From contig CM064509.1 in NCBI GenBank assembly GCA_032716605.1, positions 48,133,302 through 48,197,301 on the forward strand: 64,000 bases of DNA. Reading direction: 5' to 3'. Positions 52,240-62,918 of this stretch are shown in pieces. The notes beneath the pieces were generated by a model. It saw only the letters and a list, made by a program, of their open reading frames with translations, was not told the DNA's origin and made no database searches. Every line of letters starts with the position of its first letter. Within the stretch, counting starts at the first letter, position 1. Source of the stretch: Paralithodes platypus (taxonomy: Eukaryota; Arthropoda; Malacostraca; Decapoda; Lithodidae). Both the position numbers and the translations under genes were made by a program.

Positions 52240-52362
52240 CACTTTAAACAGGAACACTCCTTAATGGCCACAATCTAAGCGGCCACATTCCTTAATGACT
52301 AAAACAGCCACAACCAAAATGGCCATACTCCTTAATGGCCACTACTAAAACGGCCACATATT
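52240..52362 (+). repeat. Degenerate GGCCAC repeat, cluster 2
   Basis: The same AATGGCCACAATC and AACGGCCACAT words as cluster 1, ending just before the Jockey fragment J6. Confidence 0.8.
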
Positions 52363-52436
52363 TTATATTCACGCTTAATCACTAACTTGCATTAACTCAT
52401 CCAGCCTACACCTACACAATAAAATATATATATAAT

Positions 52437-53026
52437 TGTTTCTATATGAGTGAGGGAGACAAAAGGCAGAACTGCCTGTGGCGAGTCCCTCCCCCAGAGT
52501 TGAAAGAGTGACCGGGCCAAAATCAAGGGACGTTCGTGCCAAAATGCCTGGACACACAGAGTTTGAAACAATTTAAGTCATAGGAAGAGGGAAAGACTGA
52601 TTCTCGGAGTGAGGTCCAGAGCTCAGCTGTTGAATAGAAGAAAGATTGAGAATTATGTTTCACTCTTGGTTTGGAGAGTTGCACAGAGTAGGGATTGTGT
52701 TGCAAGACGGGTTCTATGTGTTCTACGAAGAGGGGTTGGTATACACTGAGAGAGCTCTGAGGAACACTGATTATTTAATAGCAGTAGAATAGTGAGAGAT
52801 GCAACATTGTGGCGAAGAGAGAGAGAAACTGCAGAGACTTGGTGAGTGGACGTGAGTTAATGAGACGGAAGGCTTTCTTTTCTACTTTGTCTAGAAGTGC
52901 TGTGTGGGAGGATCTTCGCCACACGTGTGAACAATAACCATGCCCTCTGTTCAGAGCAAGAAGCTGCGCAAGGGTAAACAAAAACTGGAGGCGGTTGAGC
53001 ATACCCAGCTTCTGGGAAGCTGTTTT
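52437..53026 (-). mobile_element. Jockey-like fragment J6 (3' end)
   Basis: The minus strand has the 3' stem-loop beside GTTTCTATATGAGTGAGGG and the RT C-terminus (SVFPSSYDLNCFKLCVSRHF, LLDKVEKKAFRLINSRPLTK). It is 5'-truncated at the VLNRL-type block near 53026. Several small deletions shift the frame. The A-tail has decayed. Confidence 0.8.
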
Positions 53027-53321
53027 CGCTTATGTATATACTTTATATACTTTACTATATACTATATGCTTACTATACTTTACTGCATATACTTTACATA
53101 AAATTAAGTATTTTTCAATATATAGTAGGCTAATGTTCAAATTATACAACTTATTAACAATACATTTTCATATTTCTACATCTAGCCTACACCTTATTGT
53201 ATCTATTACTAAACCAATATTATATCTACATGAGTGAATCACCTCCCTGTCGGCTTATTTCTAATACTTTTCCTGGTTAATCAAACAATATCTAGGTTAC
53301 TTTAGGTAAAAAGTTTGTTTT

Positions 53322-54531
53322 CAGTGGCAGATCCAGCTCAGGCTTAATGGGGGGGGGGGGGGGGGGCTGATATATATAGATAAGGGGCGCCATAATTCAC
53401 ATATTCTTTATATTTATTTTAATTACGGGTATACAGGCATTTTCTTAAAAGGCTATACAAACAATATTTGTAAGGGTACAACTTAAGTTACCTAACCCAG
53501 GACCCTACGCCGACCAAGTCTCGCCTAACCCGAGTAATCTGTCCATATAGCCTACTTTTGTTTTTGGTTTGCCCCAAAAATTTTACTATAAAAAGTTGAT
53601 AGTAGTGATGAAATAAACCTAGAACCAAGAAAAATACCGAAATCGCTCTTGTGCCAAATTCATTGCTGGTCGATGTGTTTCTAATGAATGCAAGTAGGCT
53701 ATATATAGGGTTAGGCCTTGTATAAATAAGTAATGTATGAACACATGATGTATGTAAAATCATTTAACAATAAATTTGTTTTAATTGAAAACTTATTTGA
53801 ATTGATTTTATTAATTTAATTTAATTGAACAACCCCCACACATACCGCCTTTCAGTATTAAACTTATATCAGATAGGCTAGTATTACCGCATTGGACTAA
53901 AGTCATAGTGGACAAATTACCAGACCTTACAGAAAAACTTGTTCAACAAGAAGCACTTATTAATAATAGTCCTAATAATATATAGTAACATAGGAATCAC
54001 TTTAAAACAATACCGTATCGTCCGTATGTAGAAAGAAACTAGCAAACGATCGATCGCTGTCAATATACGATAATTGAACAGCTGCTTATGAATTTGTAAT
54101 ATGAAGTATTTAACCATAAATAATAAGAAATTAGAAAAAAAATAACCTTGGTCAAAATCCTAGTACCCACGAATGCACGAGAAGTTAATTTTCCCAGGCC
54201 TAGAGTGACTGCCAGAGTGACTGCCAGATCAGTTGGCTGTAGCCAGCGCATGAATCACGACAGACGTTTCAAATAGGCGTGCATTTCAATGTTTACTAAT
54301 GTACGTAATTAATGACATTTATCTATTTATCTTTTTATTATTATTATGATTTCATGTTTTGTTAATTCTTATGCTGTTATTATAATTAATATTATTATTA
54401 TTATTAGTAGTAGTAATAGTAGTATGTGTAAAATATGAGTTGGAAGAAGTCTGATTGAAAGGGCGCAATTTTGGTAACTAAGGAGGGGGCGGCCGACTCC
54501 CCCCCCCCCCCCCCCCTTGGATCCCCCACTG
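53322..54531. mobile_element. Non-autonomous hAT-type element, 1.2 kb
   Basis: The left end CAGTGGCAGATCCAG (53322-53336) plus a G run and the right end, reverse-complemented CAGTGGGGGATCCAAGGGGG (to 54531), are inverted repeats of the hAT type. Subterminal GGGCGCCATAATT and its counterpart near 54460 are also inverted. Flanking 8-mers TTTGTTTT and TGTGTTTA match at 6 of 8 positions, as an aged hAT target duplication might. The interior lacks any transposase frame. Confidence 0.7.
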
Positions 54532-54679
54532 TGTGTTTAATTATGTAGTATTGCTCAACATATCAAATAAAGTAGGCTACAATATGTTATTATATTTAGT
54601 AATGTTGAAGTAATATCTTTATTAAATAAGGACAATGCCACAAAGGCTTAAACAAAAGTCATATTGATAACACAAAACA

Positions 54680-54800
54680 CAACTTAAATGGCCACACACT
54701 CAAACATGGCCACAACCAAAAACAGCCACATTCCTAAATGGCCACAACCAAAAGAGCTACACTCCTAAATAACCACAGCCAAAATGGCTACAATATTTTC
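54680..54800 (+). repeat. Degenerate GGCCAC repeat, cluster 3
   Basis: AAATGGCCACA(A)CC and AACAGCCACATTCC words recur. It lies beyond the hAT element and belongs to the same repeat as clusters 1 and 2. Confidence 0.75.
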
Positions 54801-54947
54801 CTTCTGTAGTTTCTCCATGCCCGATAAGTTAAAATATCTTTTGATAATGTGACAAAGCACTTGTATCCAACTTAATACCCTTCGTCCAAAACCGCTTGAA
54901 CCCCGGACAATGTTGCTTGCCACTATAAATATTGCTGTTATTATTAC

Positions 54948-54987
<40 letters not shown>

Positions 54988-56884
54988 TAAGCTTTGTGCT
55001 AAAATGGATGAAATATGGGAATTATATTTTAGAGTGTTCTATGACAAGTTTTGTAGAAACGTTATGAAAATAAGTCAGAATGTTTCCAATTGTATTGGGC
55101 ATTGTGTCTGGTTTATCGTTGAGAGGTGTGCTAAGTACTTTTAAAGGCCATTTCACGGTGGCGGCGTTTTCTTGATGCTTGTTGTTTTGTTTTTTGTGGT
55201 TGGTTTGTCGTTGGTTGTGGGATATTTGTCGTGACTGATGTGAAGGTTGTTGTTATAAGACTTGTTGTAGCAAGTCTATTGATGATAATGATATACAATA
55301 AATCGAATAATAGGAAACTGAAAGAAAAGAAAACACGGTCAGGAAGTTACAGGAAGCAAGACATTGCAAAACAAACATTGAGCGTTTGAAGGAAGGCAAC
55401 GATTAGAGAAAACATATTGAATAGTTATGAGGTTGACGATTTGTCAATTGACATATACTCCTGTGGTTCCAAATTATCAGTGTAATTTAGAAGAAAATCT
55501 GCTGGCGTTTGCTGGAATAAAACAGGGACTGAAAGGGTGTGTTGAGGAGATTACAGATTTATGAGAGGGGTAGAACGAGTGTTTGTGAGTGAAAGGAGGA
55601 CGTCCGGAAAGTTTATGGTTAAAGCTGTAGGAAGCCGATGATGGAGAGGCAGTATGAAGAACGGAGGGGAGCCCTGAGACCACTAAAAGAAAAGGCTTCG
55701 AATGCCAAAGGAGAGTTCCCAGAGAATAGGGAGAGGCGAAAATATGAGGAGAGGGTGCGAGGTCGATGTGGGCATCAGTGCCATACAAACAGATAAAGCA
55801 GGAACAAAAAGAGGGCAAAGGAATACAAAGAAAATTTAACAACATTATATCATTGATCCTCAAGAGAGTATTTGCATACTCTTTTTCCTTATTTATGTGA
55901 AATAAAGAAATTGTATCATAGTACTGTATGAAGGTTCTAACCCTTCAACCAATTAATTCATTTATGGCAAGATAATAATGGGGTATGAAGGATACACACA
56001 TTGGTATCTACATGATAAACATAAGCTACACGATAAGGAGTGCGACGAGGGCATTAATAATTAGGCTTCGTTCTGTCTTGATTTTGTGTCTTTGAAGGGC
56101 AGACTCGGTTCGTTCCGTCTTTCACCACGGCCACCAACACAGCCGAAACACCACGCCCACACTCATCCTCAAGGCCCGTTTACTGCAACTATGGTTGATG
56201 GGTTCTTAGTGTCAAGGAATAAAACACTATAATTAAATTACTCACATTTATCTAATTAAGCTAGAAACACAGCAGGGTACTTGTCGGTTAATAAAATTAT
56301 CTCTCTTATGGAAACACTAGCGGGTGTAGAACGAGTAGAGAGAACGAGTAGAGAGAACGAGTAGAGAGAACGTAGCTGGATGTATTTAGTAGTTTCATAT
56401 AAACATAAAATCATCTTTTTGTCGGAGAGAAGGCTAAAATAAATCTTAATGCTTACGCTTTCAACCAATCGGTATACACTTTAATTCAGTTAGCATCAGT
56501 GAAGTTAATTTTCCTCATAGCGAGCGTTTAGTAGCTTAATGGGTAATTCTCAACATAGTTTTCTTCTAACTTTTAATTTCTAATGGCCAAGATATTTGGT
56601 GAACCATACCCGATAGAGCAATTTCATAATATAGAAAAATCGACAGATCTCTATTTTGTTTAATTAAACACCTCATAATCAATGCAATTCTTCTTGTTTC
56701 TAACATTAGGTACCCTCATATATACTGTATGTAATGTTTAAGTTAACTTAACGCATTTGCCTGTATAATATTTAACTTATCTATCTGCATTGTTTCTTAG
56801 TTGTTCATAATTATATGATACGTTATTTGTTTCAGTCTTCAGGTATGTACTTCTGTCCTACAATTGTACGTTTCCGTTTGTTTC
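54801..56884. other. Gene-free region with an ATT array
   Basis: An ATT microsatellite fills about 54932-54986. A GAGTAGAGAGAAC unit repeats three times at about 56332-56372. The minus frame 55863-55477 (128 codons, Ser/Pro/His-rich) matches nothing I know and has no supporting context, so I do not call it a gene. Confidence 0.5.
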
Positions 56885-56950
56885 AGATTGCTTGACGATA
56901 TAGTAAACTTCTCCAAAGCACTTTGATATTGTCCAATAATGATAAATAAA

Positions 56951-56984
<34 letters not shown>
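56885..56984 (+). mobile_element. Degraded Penelope-like 3' terminus with T run
   Basis: The stretch TTGCTTGACGATATAGTAAA, CTTCTCCAAAGCACTT aligns with the hammerhead-like end of the Penelope fragment at 32925-32965. It is followed by AATAAATAAAGGA and a run of about 29 T. Confidence 0.4.
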
Positions 56985-57060
56985 TTATCAAACTCAGAAG
57001 TTGTTATGCTATATATATATATATGGAGGTAAAATCACAAATACGTGTGATCAAATTATG

Positions 57061-57551
57061 TAGTAAAACTCGCTAGGAAAATTGTGTTTTTTTTTTCTAT
57101 TTTGCTTATATATAATTTGTATTTGTATTTATGTAATGTATGTGTGTATACAGTGTGCATGTATATGTGTATGTATCTGTAATTATATGTATTTCTACAG
57201 GTATATGTATTTCTTCATATTTACATAAGTTACGATAACAGTTTGAAAGGGATCTGCAAGTTCATTGATGTGTATCAAATTGCATATATGATTAGATTGT
57301 ATTGTTAGGCATATTTCAATGTATATATGTACATATATTTTGTATATAAAATAAGTATGTTCGTAAAAATATGGCAACAGGTAGTAGGCTGGCAACACTT
57401 TTTGTATTTATATGCTAGTTAGCAACTCACAGATGATTTAGGACGGGTATTTATGCCTCATTCTCCCCGTTTTCTTGTATTACCCTGAAGATGTCTTGAG
57501 AGAATAGACGAAAGCTTGGTGTTCCATTGTTTCAATTTTCCTAGTGAGTTT

Positions 57552-57556
<5 letters not shown>
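57061..57556 (+). mobile_element. Penelope-related segment with 24-bp inverted ends and hammerhead-like motif
   Basis: TAGTAAAACTCGCTAGGAAA then ATTG (57061-57084) is the reverse complement of 57533-57556 with one mismatch. Near the right end CTGAAGA (57485-57491), T, GTCT (57493-57496), a 9-base loop, AGAC (57506-57509) and GAAA (57510-57513) form a hammerhead-like core with the same layout as at 32930. The remaining interior is AT-rich and non-coding. Confidence 0.5.

Positions 57557-57642
<86 letters not shown>
57554..57642. repeat. TA microsatellite
   Basis: About 90 bases of TA with one ACAGTATA interruption separate the preceding Penelope-related terminus from the left arm of the large Penelope-like element. 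Confidence 0.95.
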
Positions 57643-57646
<4 letters not shown>

Positions 57647-58198
57647 TCTTTTAAACAGACGAGGTTAAAAGCAATAGCGGTTTCAGCATTCAGGATTTTA
57701 TTGTTACAGCTTTCAATAGTTCTAACAATTTTCCTCTGGGGTTCAGAGATGAGGTACAAAAGGTTAGCAAAATTCATGGTGGATCCAATGTTTCACTAGT
57801 AAATATCTTGCATCTTCAGGGAATGGAGAGGTAATGGTTAGAATAGGGACAATGCATCTTATTTATACAAAATTCGAGGATCAAGTAGAGGGAGGTGGGC
57901 GGAGCTACTGGGTGTGTGGTGGCTGTTCATTGGTGGAAGGTAGTCTATTCGCGAGACGGGCACTAAATCTTATCGGTGGTTGGTTGTTGGCTATGGGTGG
58001 CTGTGATTGGTTGGTGTTGTCAGTTGTGTGCTGAGCGTGGAAGCGTAAGGAAGGGGGGTGCGGGGCGAGAGGAGGGGGGGCAGCATGCCTGTAGCGTTTG
58101 CCTGAAGGAAGAATTTGAAGGTCTTGTGTTTGGTTGTTGATGCTGGGGTTGAGTGTTTGGATGTATAGAGCTTCTAAAATAGCTAGTCTTCTGGGGTC
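57643..58198 (-). repeat. Left inverted arm of the Penelope-like element
   Basis: On the minus strand it repeats the end of the GIY-YIG ORF (from DPRRLAILEALYIQTLNPSI to NEQPPHTQ) and the 3' untranslated part, ending beside ATTCTCTTTT. The site TGGTTAGA at 57835-57842 corresponds to the insertion point of the retrocopy in the right arm and is empty here. Confidence 0.9.
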
Positions 58199-59157
58199 TA
58201 ACCACATCAAAACAGAAATCAACCAAAAACTCCACGAACAACACAGACGACAAACAGAGAACACTACCATCCAAAAACTCTCCCGTCTATACGGTGGAAA
58301 CATAAAACTTCCCAAGCCAACAAAAGGATATATTAACCACACCAACACCACCCTAACGCCAGACCAAGAAGACCTCCTGAACAAAGGCTTAAATTGCCAC
58401 TACATTTCGAAGCCGAGACCCCACCGAAAATGCCTTGAAATTGAAGTCCTACTGGATGACATCCTACGACTCCAGAAAGACAGCAAGATCACCACCACCC
58501 CAGCCCTACAACCCACCCTACTAGCAGAAGCCGCCAAAACCAGGGGATCCCACCAAAGCAAGCTCCTCAACAAACACCACTTCAAAGCCGCTAAACAACT
58601 AAAAGAGAACCCCAACATCATCATCCGACGAGCTGATAAGGCCTCCTGCCTTGTGATACACGGAAAAGAAGGATACCTACGGAAAATGGACGACATTCTT
58701 AGTGATAAGAACAAATTCAAAAGGATCACTCGCAACCCTACTGACGAAATAAAAAGGAAAGCTAACACCATCATCACTGCTATCAACGCCAAAGCTGGTG
58801 GCGTACACCTGAAGAAACTCATCGGCGAATTCACCACAGGTTATGCTTACGGTACTATAAAAACCCACAAACCCGGGAACCCCCTCCGCCCCATCATATC
58901 ACAGATCCCTACACCTACCTACCAGACCGCCAAGGCCCTGAACAACCTCCTCACCCCTTTTGTTCCACAGCAATACAACCTCAACTCTGCTTATGACTTC
59001 CTAGAAATTCTACTAGATGCCCCCCCAGCTAACGACCACATCATCGCCTCTCTCGACGTAGAGAGTCTGTTTACCAACGTGCCGGTTGACAAGACCATAG
59101 ATTTTATCCTACATCGAGTTTACCACTGCCCTAATGGACATCCCTGGACATCCCGGA
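58199..59157 (+). pseudogene. Penelope-like reverse transcriptase, N-terminal part
   Basis: The plus frame (open from 58134 because it enters the inverted arm) encodes a long N-terminal region, IIIRRADKASCLVIHGKEGY, YGTIKTHKPGNPLRPIISQI and the catalytic motif SLDVESLFTNVPVDKTIDFI with Asp at 59055-59057. These are Penelope-type RT blocks (the R-A-D-K and T-H-K-P motifs and SLDVxSLFTN). A frameshift near 59130-59160 ends the frame; the next part continues in another frame. Penelope RTs are related to telomerase and act at exposed 3' ends. Confidence 0.85.
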
Positions 59158-59617
59158 GAAGGCCCTGAAGATGCTCTTGGAACTATGTACCAAGGAGTCC
59201 CCTTTCCTCTGCCCCCGCGGGAATATGTACCAGCAAATCGACGGTGTAGCGATGGGAAGCCCCCTGGGGGTCCTGTTCGCCAATTTCTTCATGGGAACTA
59301 TCTAAGAGGAACTCCTGGCTGCCCACCGGCCCACTGTCTACTGCAGGTACATCGATGATATCTTCGTGCGGGTGAAGGACCTGGGCGAACTCAGGGACCT
59401 CCAGCAGCGCTTCATGGCCGCCTCCGGACTCAACTTCACATACGAAGAAACCACCGATGGACATCTACCCTTCCTCGACCTCCTTGTCTCCCTCCACGAC
59501 CACGGCTTCAAAACTACCGTGTACACCAAACCTACTAACAATGGCCAATGTCTTAGTGGGGAAAGTGAATGCCCTAAACGATACCTACAGTCCACCATCG
59601 CCGCCTATGTCAGGTGA
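59158..59617 (+). pseudogene. Penelope-like reverse transcriptase, C-terminal part
   Basis: Continuing after the frameshift: QQIDGVAMGSPLGVLFANFF (motif B), YCRYIDDIFV (YIDD at 59348-59359), FTYEETTDGHLPFLDLLVSL, VYTKPTNNGQCLSGESECP. Both motif C aspartates are present. A TAG within GTI-EELL (near 59304) and a stop at 59615 break the reading. The two halves give a full RT domain if rejoined. Confidence 0.85.
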
Positions 59618-60480
59618 GCCCTCACCCATTGCACCACCTGGAATGACACACACAATGAACTGGAAAGGCTCACCCAGGTCCTAGTCAACAATGGGTATTC
59701 CAACACTGACGTCACCAATGCCATCAACCACCACCTAGAAAAATGGTACAAACAAGACCCCCCTAGCACCAACCCGGCCAATGACATTACTTTTTTTACA
59801 GAAACTACATGTCTTCCGACCACACAACAGACGAATCCATTATGAAAGAAATAATTAACAAAAACGTCCTCCCCACCAACCCTGACAAGAAAATCAAACT
59901 CATTATTTACTACAAATCTCCTAAGACCTCCAACCTTGTCCTCCGTAACCGCCCCATTTCCACCAACAACCAAACGAAAGACGATCATGTGATATACCAG
60001 CATATTTGCACCTCTGGGGACTGTGGACCCCTATCCTATGTTGGAATGACACAAACTCGCCTTTCCCGTCGACTAACCCTCCACCTTCAATCTGGCGCTA
60101 TAAAAGATCACTATCTAGCCCCCCACCATCTTGCCCTAACTCGCGCCGACCTAGACAAACAAACCACCATACTCGACAAAGAATCAGACCCCAGAAGACT
60201 AGCTGTTTTAGAAGCTCTATACATCCAAACACTCAACCCCAGCATCAACAACCAAACACAAGACCTTCAAATTCTTCCTTCAGGCAAACGCTACAGGCAT
60301 GCTGCCCCCCATCCTCTTGCCCCGCGCCCCCCTTCCTTACGTTTCCACGCTCAGCACACAACTGACAACACCAACCAATCACAGCCACCCACAGCCAACA
60401 ACCAACCACCGATAAGATTTAGTGCCCGTCTCGCGAATAGACTACCTTCCACCAATGAACAGCCACCACACACCCAGTAG
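59618..60480 (+). pseudogene. Penelope-like GIY-YIG endonuclease domain and C-terminus
   Basis: One frame first continues the linker (CTTWNDTHNELERLTQVLVN); the frame from 59809 to 60480 then gives IINKNVLPTNPDKKIKLIIY, the nuclease start VIYQHICTSGDCGP, the YIG-like SYVGMTQTRLSRRL and a downstream E (VLEALYIQTLNP). This is the GIY-YIG endonuclease that nicks target DNA for these elements, with a zinc-binding-like CTSGDC. The last 97 codons lie in the right inverted arm. Confidence 0.8.
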
Positions 60481-60550
60481 CTCCACCCACCTCCCTCTAC
60501 TTGATCCTCGAATTTTGTATAAATAAGATGCATTGTCCCTATTCTAACCA

Positions 60551-60892
60551 ACTCCTGTTCCATCTCCGAAAAACACCAGATCACGAACGAAGAATACAGA
60601 GAAAAAACAAGAACACCCAAGGGACCTACCAAACACTGATCACCTGAACTTCAAGAACCTCAAAAGCATCCTTACAAAAGAAGATGAAACACGAATAAGT
60701 AAAGACGTCTATAAGTGCATCAGTGAAATGGAAACAGAAACAACAGGCAACTTCTACAGATCTTTTCGCAATGTAGCAAGAACAAAGGAACCCTGCTGGA
60801 ACTGGCGATGGGTGGAGATGAAGGAAAAATATGACTTCAATAAATACTGCGAAGTTAATAACCTCCCCCCTGTAGAATATAACACACAATGA
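60551..60892 (+). pseudogene. Unrecognised protein C-terminus within the retrocopy (113 codons, no stop)
   Basis: The frame starts with the first base of the insertion (TPVPSPKNTRSRTKN) and runs to TGA at 60890-60892. It includes SILTKEDETRISKDVYKCIS, EMETETTGNFYRSFRNVART, KEPCWNWRWVEMKEKYDF and ends NNLPPVEYNTQ. It is charged and looks like the C-terminal end of a soluble protein; I do not recognise the family. No Met start exists inside, as expected for a 5'-truncated copy. The lack of stops implies recent capture or a short age. It could be a host mRNA or another element's ORF. Confidence 0.6.
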
Positions 60893-61129
60893 TAGACAAA
60901 TAACCATAATTCCTAATAAATATAACACTTTAATTTTCAATTTAAATATTAGAATAAACTAAACAAAATAAAGTTATAAACATCCCTCAACAACAGCAAG
61001 GTGGACAGCCCACTAACTTTTCTCTTCCACTGTACTTCATCCTTCCTACTTTCTCTTCCACCCACCCACTCTGTGGTGCCTCTCTTCCCCCCCCCCCTAC
61101 CTTTAAAAAATAAAAAAAAAATAAAAAAA
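60551..61129 (+). mobile_element. Poly(A)-tailed retrocopy with 8-bp target duplication
   Basis: TCTAACCA occurs at 60543-60550 and 61130-61137, and once only at the matching point of the other arm. The 579-bp insert starts directly in coding-like sequence, has a 3' region with AATAAA-type signals (near 60915, 60950, 60966), and ends in AAAAAATAAAAAAAAAATAA-type sequence. These are the marks of a 5'-truncated cDNA inserted by a retrotransposon machinery. Confidence 0.85.
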
Positions 61130-61330
61130 TCTAACCATTACCTCTCCATTCCTTGAAGATGCAAGATGTTTATTTGTGAAACGTTGGATCCACCATGAAT
61201 TTTGCTAACCTTTTGTACCTCATCTCTGAACCCCAGATAAAAATTGTTAGAACTATTGAAAGCTGTAACAATAAAATCCTGAATGCTGAAACCGCTATTG
61301 CTTTTAACCTCGTCTGTTTAAAAGAGAATC

Positions 61331-61591
61331 TATTACCTGGCTATACTAACATATATATATATATATATAAACAAAAAGTTAGTAAATATATACAGAAATA
61401 GAAGAGAAGTATATCGTGGAAAACAATTACAGAAAGAAGGACACATGGAAAAAGAGCAGGACATATCAACCAAGTTTGAAAAATTGCATCGAAATTTTAA
61501 CTAAGAGGAGGAACGACAAATTAAATAAACGGGGCATCATAGAGAATGTGTGGTTATGAAGTAAACTGTTTACAGAAGAAACGTGAGAGAG

Positions 61592-61654
<63 letters not shown>

Positions 61655-62622
61655 AATAAAGATGAAGAAAGTAGTCAAGAACTTTTGTGACGCAGGAAGA
61701 GTGAGTGAAGAAGAAAACTGTGAGGAAGGAACAAGTTCTGAGAAAAACTGTATATACAGTGCAGACCACATGTATGTATCTATCTTTAACTCTCTCCCTA
61801 TGTCTATCTATATATCTATCTATCTATCTATCAATGTATCTGTCTCTCTATCTACCATCTAAATGAAGTAAATTTGAATCACTCAATTTCCCAACAAAGT
61901 TACTTTTCCAAGTTATCTATTCATCTCAGGATCTATACTTTTATAAGTACGTCTGTCTGTCATCTATCTATCTTCAGAGCTCAATCCTACTATAAACTAG
62001 AATGGGCAGAAGTGTTTCCTAGTTCGCCTTTTCTTCCAACCACTTGATTCGCGCAAGATGTTGACCAAGTTGTATGCTCTCTCACCTTTATTTCCTTTCT
62101 GACTTTGTGCTTGCTTCTCCAACTCTGCAAGTTACTACGTTAATTTTCCTCATTTAAGTGTTCCGTTTCTCGTGATCATTAAGTCTTCACCATCTGCTTT
62201 TATTTGTGGCATTGTCAATATTGCCATGTTTCCCCTTTGCTGTTTTTTTGTTTTTTTTTGTTTTTGTTTTTTTTTATTCTCCGTCATTCTGGTATTCCTT
62301 TATCTCCTTTTCCTTAGCATAATGATCTTGCCAGCATGTGCTTCATAATCTTATTGTGTTTACATTTTCGCAAGTCACCACCCCGTTGTCTTTTCTCTGC
62401 ACGCTTATGTTTTCTATGCCGCTCCTGCCTCCATCTATAACTCACTCTCCTCTGCCTCTGTTATCATTATTTCTTCTATTATTTACTCATCTTGCTTCTT
62501 CAATTCATTCTAACCAAACAATTATCTTTCCTCTTTCTACATAAGCACCAATTTCTTATTTGTCTCCGCATTCTTCTCATATAACTTCCTTGTATATTAA
62601 TATTGCAATAATAATAATAACA

Positions 62623-62673
<51 letters not shown>

Positions 62674-62918
62674 TGTTTATTATGCAACATAGACCACACA
62701 ACACTGCACGTTATAGAAATGGAAAATGTCAATTAAGAATGTTGCGGTGCTAGCGGTTAGATGCTTTTGGCTTCCCCATGTAGACATCCTCCACCATACT
62801 CATCACCATTACTAAGTCTGCTACAATCACCTTTTTTTCCACCTTCGTTTCACAATTCAATCTCTCTCTCTTACTTTACCGCCCTATTCTTCTACTATAA
62901 ACTGTCTCTGTCTTGTAG
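61331..62918. repeat. Gene-free region with GA, GATA/CTAT and ATT microsatellites
   Basis: TA lies at about 61350-61368, GA at about 61583-61652, CTAT-type repeats at about 61796-61860, T-rich DNA near 62240-62275 and an ATT array at about 62620-62672. No gene supported. Confidence 0.8.

Larger units (their letters stand above)
57643..61330 (+). mobile_element. Near-complete Penelope-like element with inverted terminal arms
   Basis: A coding core (RT then GIY-YIG nuclease, plus strand) is flanked by a left arm (57643-58198) that is the inverse of the right arm (60187-61330). Subtracting the 579-bp insertion and its 8-bp duplication from the right arm leaves 557 bases, against 556 on the left. 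Inverted partial copies at the ends are typical of Penelope-like elements. Coding frames are interrupted by a few frameshifts only. Confidence 0.85.
60187..61330 (+). repeat. Right inverted arm of the Penelope-like element
   Basis: It begins GACCCCAGAAGACTAGCTG, inverse of the left arm's inner edge, and ends AAAAGAGAAT near 61330. It contains the end of the nuclease ORF, a 3' untranslated region and, near 61152, TTGAAGATGCAAG followed by GTGAAACG, related to the terminal motif seen at 57485. A retrocopy interrupts it at 60551-61129. Confidence 0.9.

Noticed and set aside
55477..55863. 128-codon minus-strand ORF as a gene
   Set aside because: No recognised domain, no start or splice support, and composition is consistent with chance.
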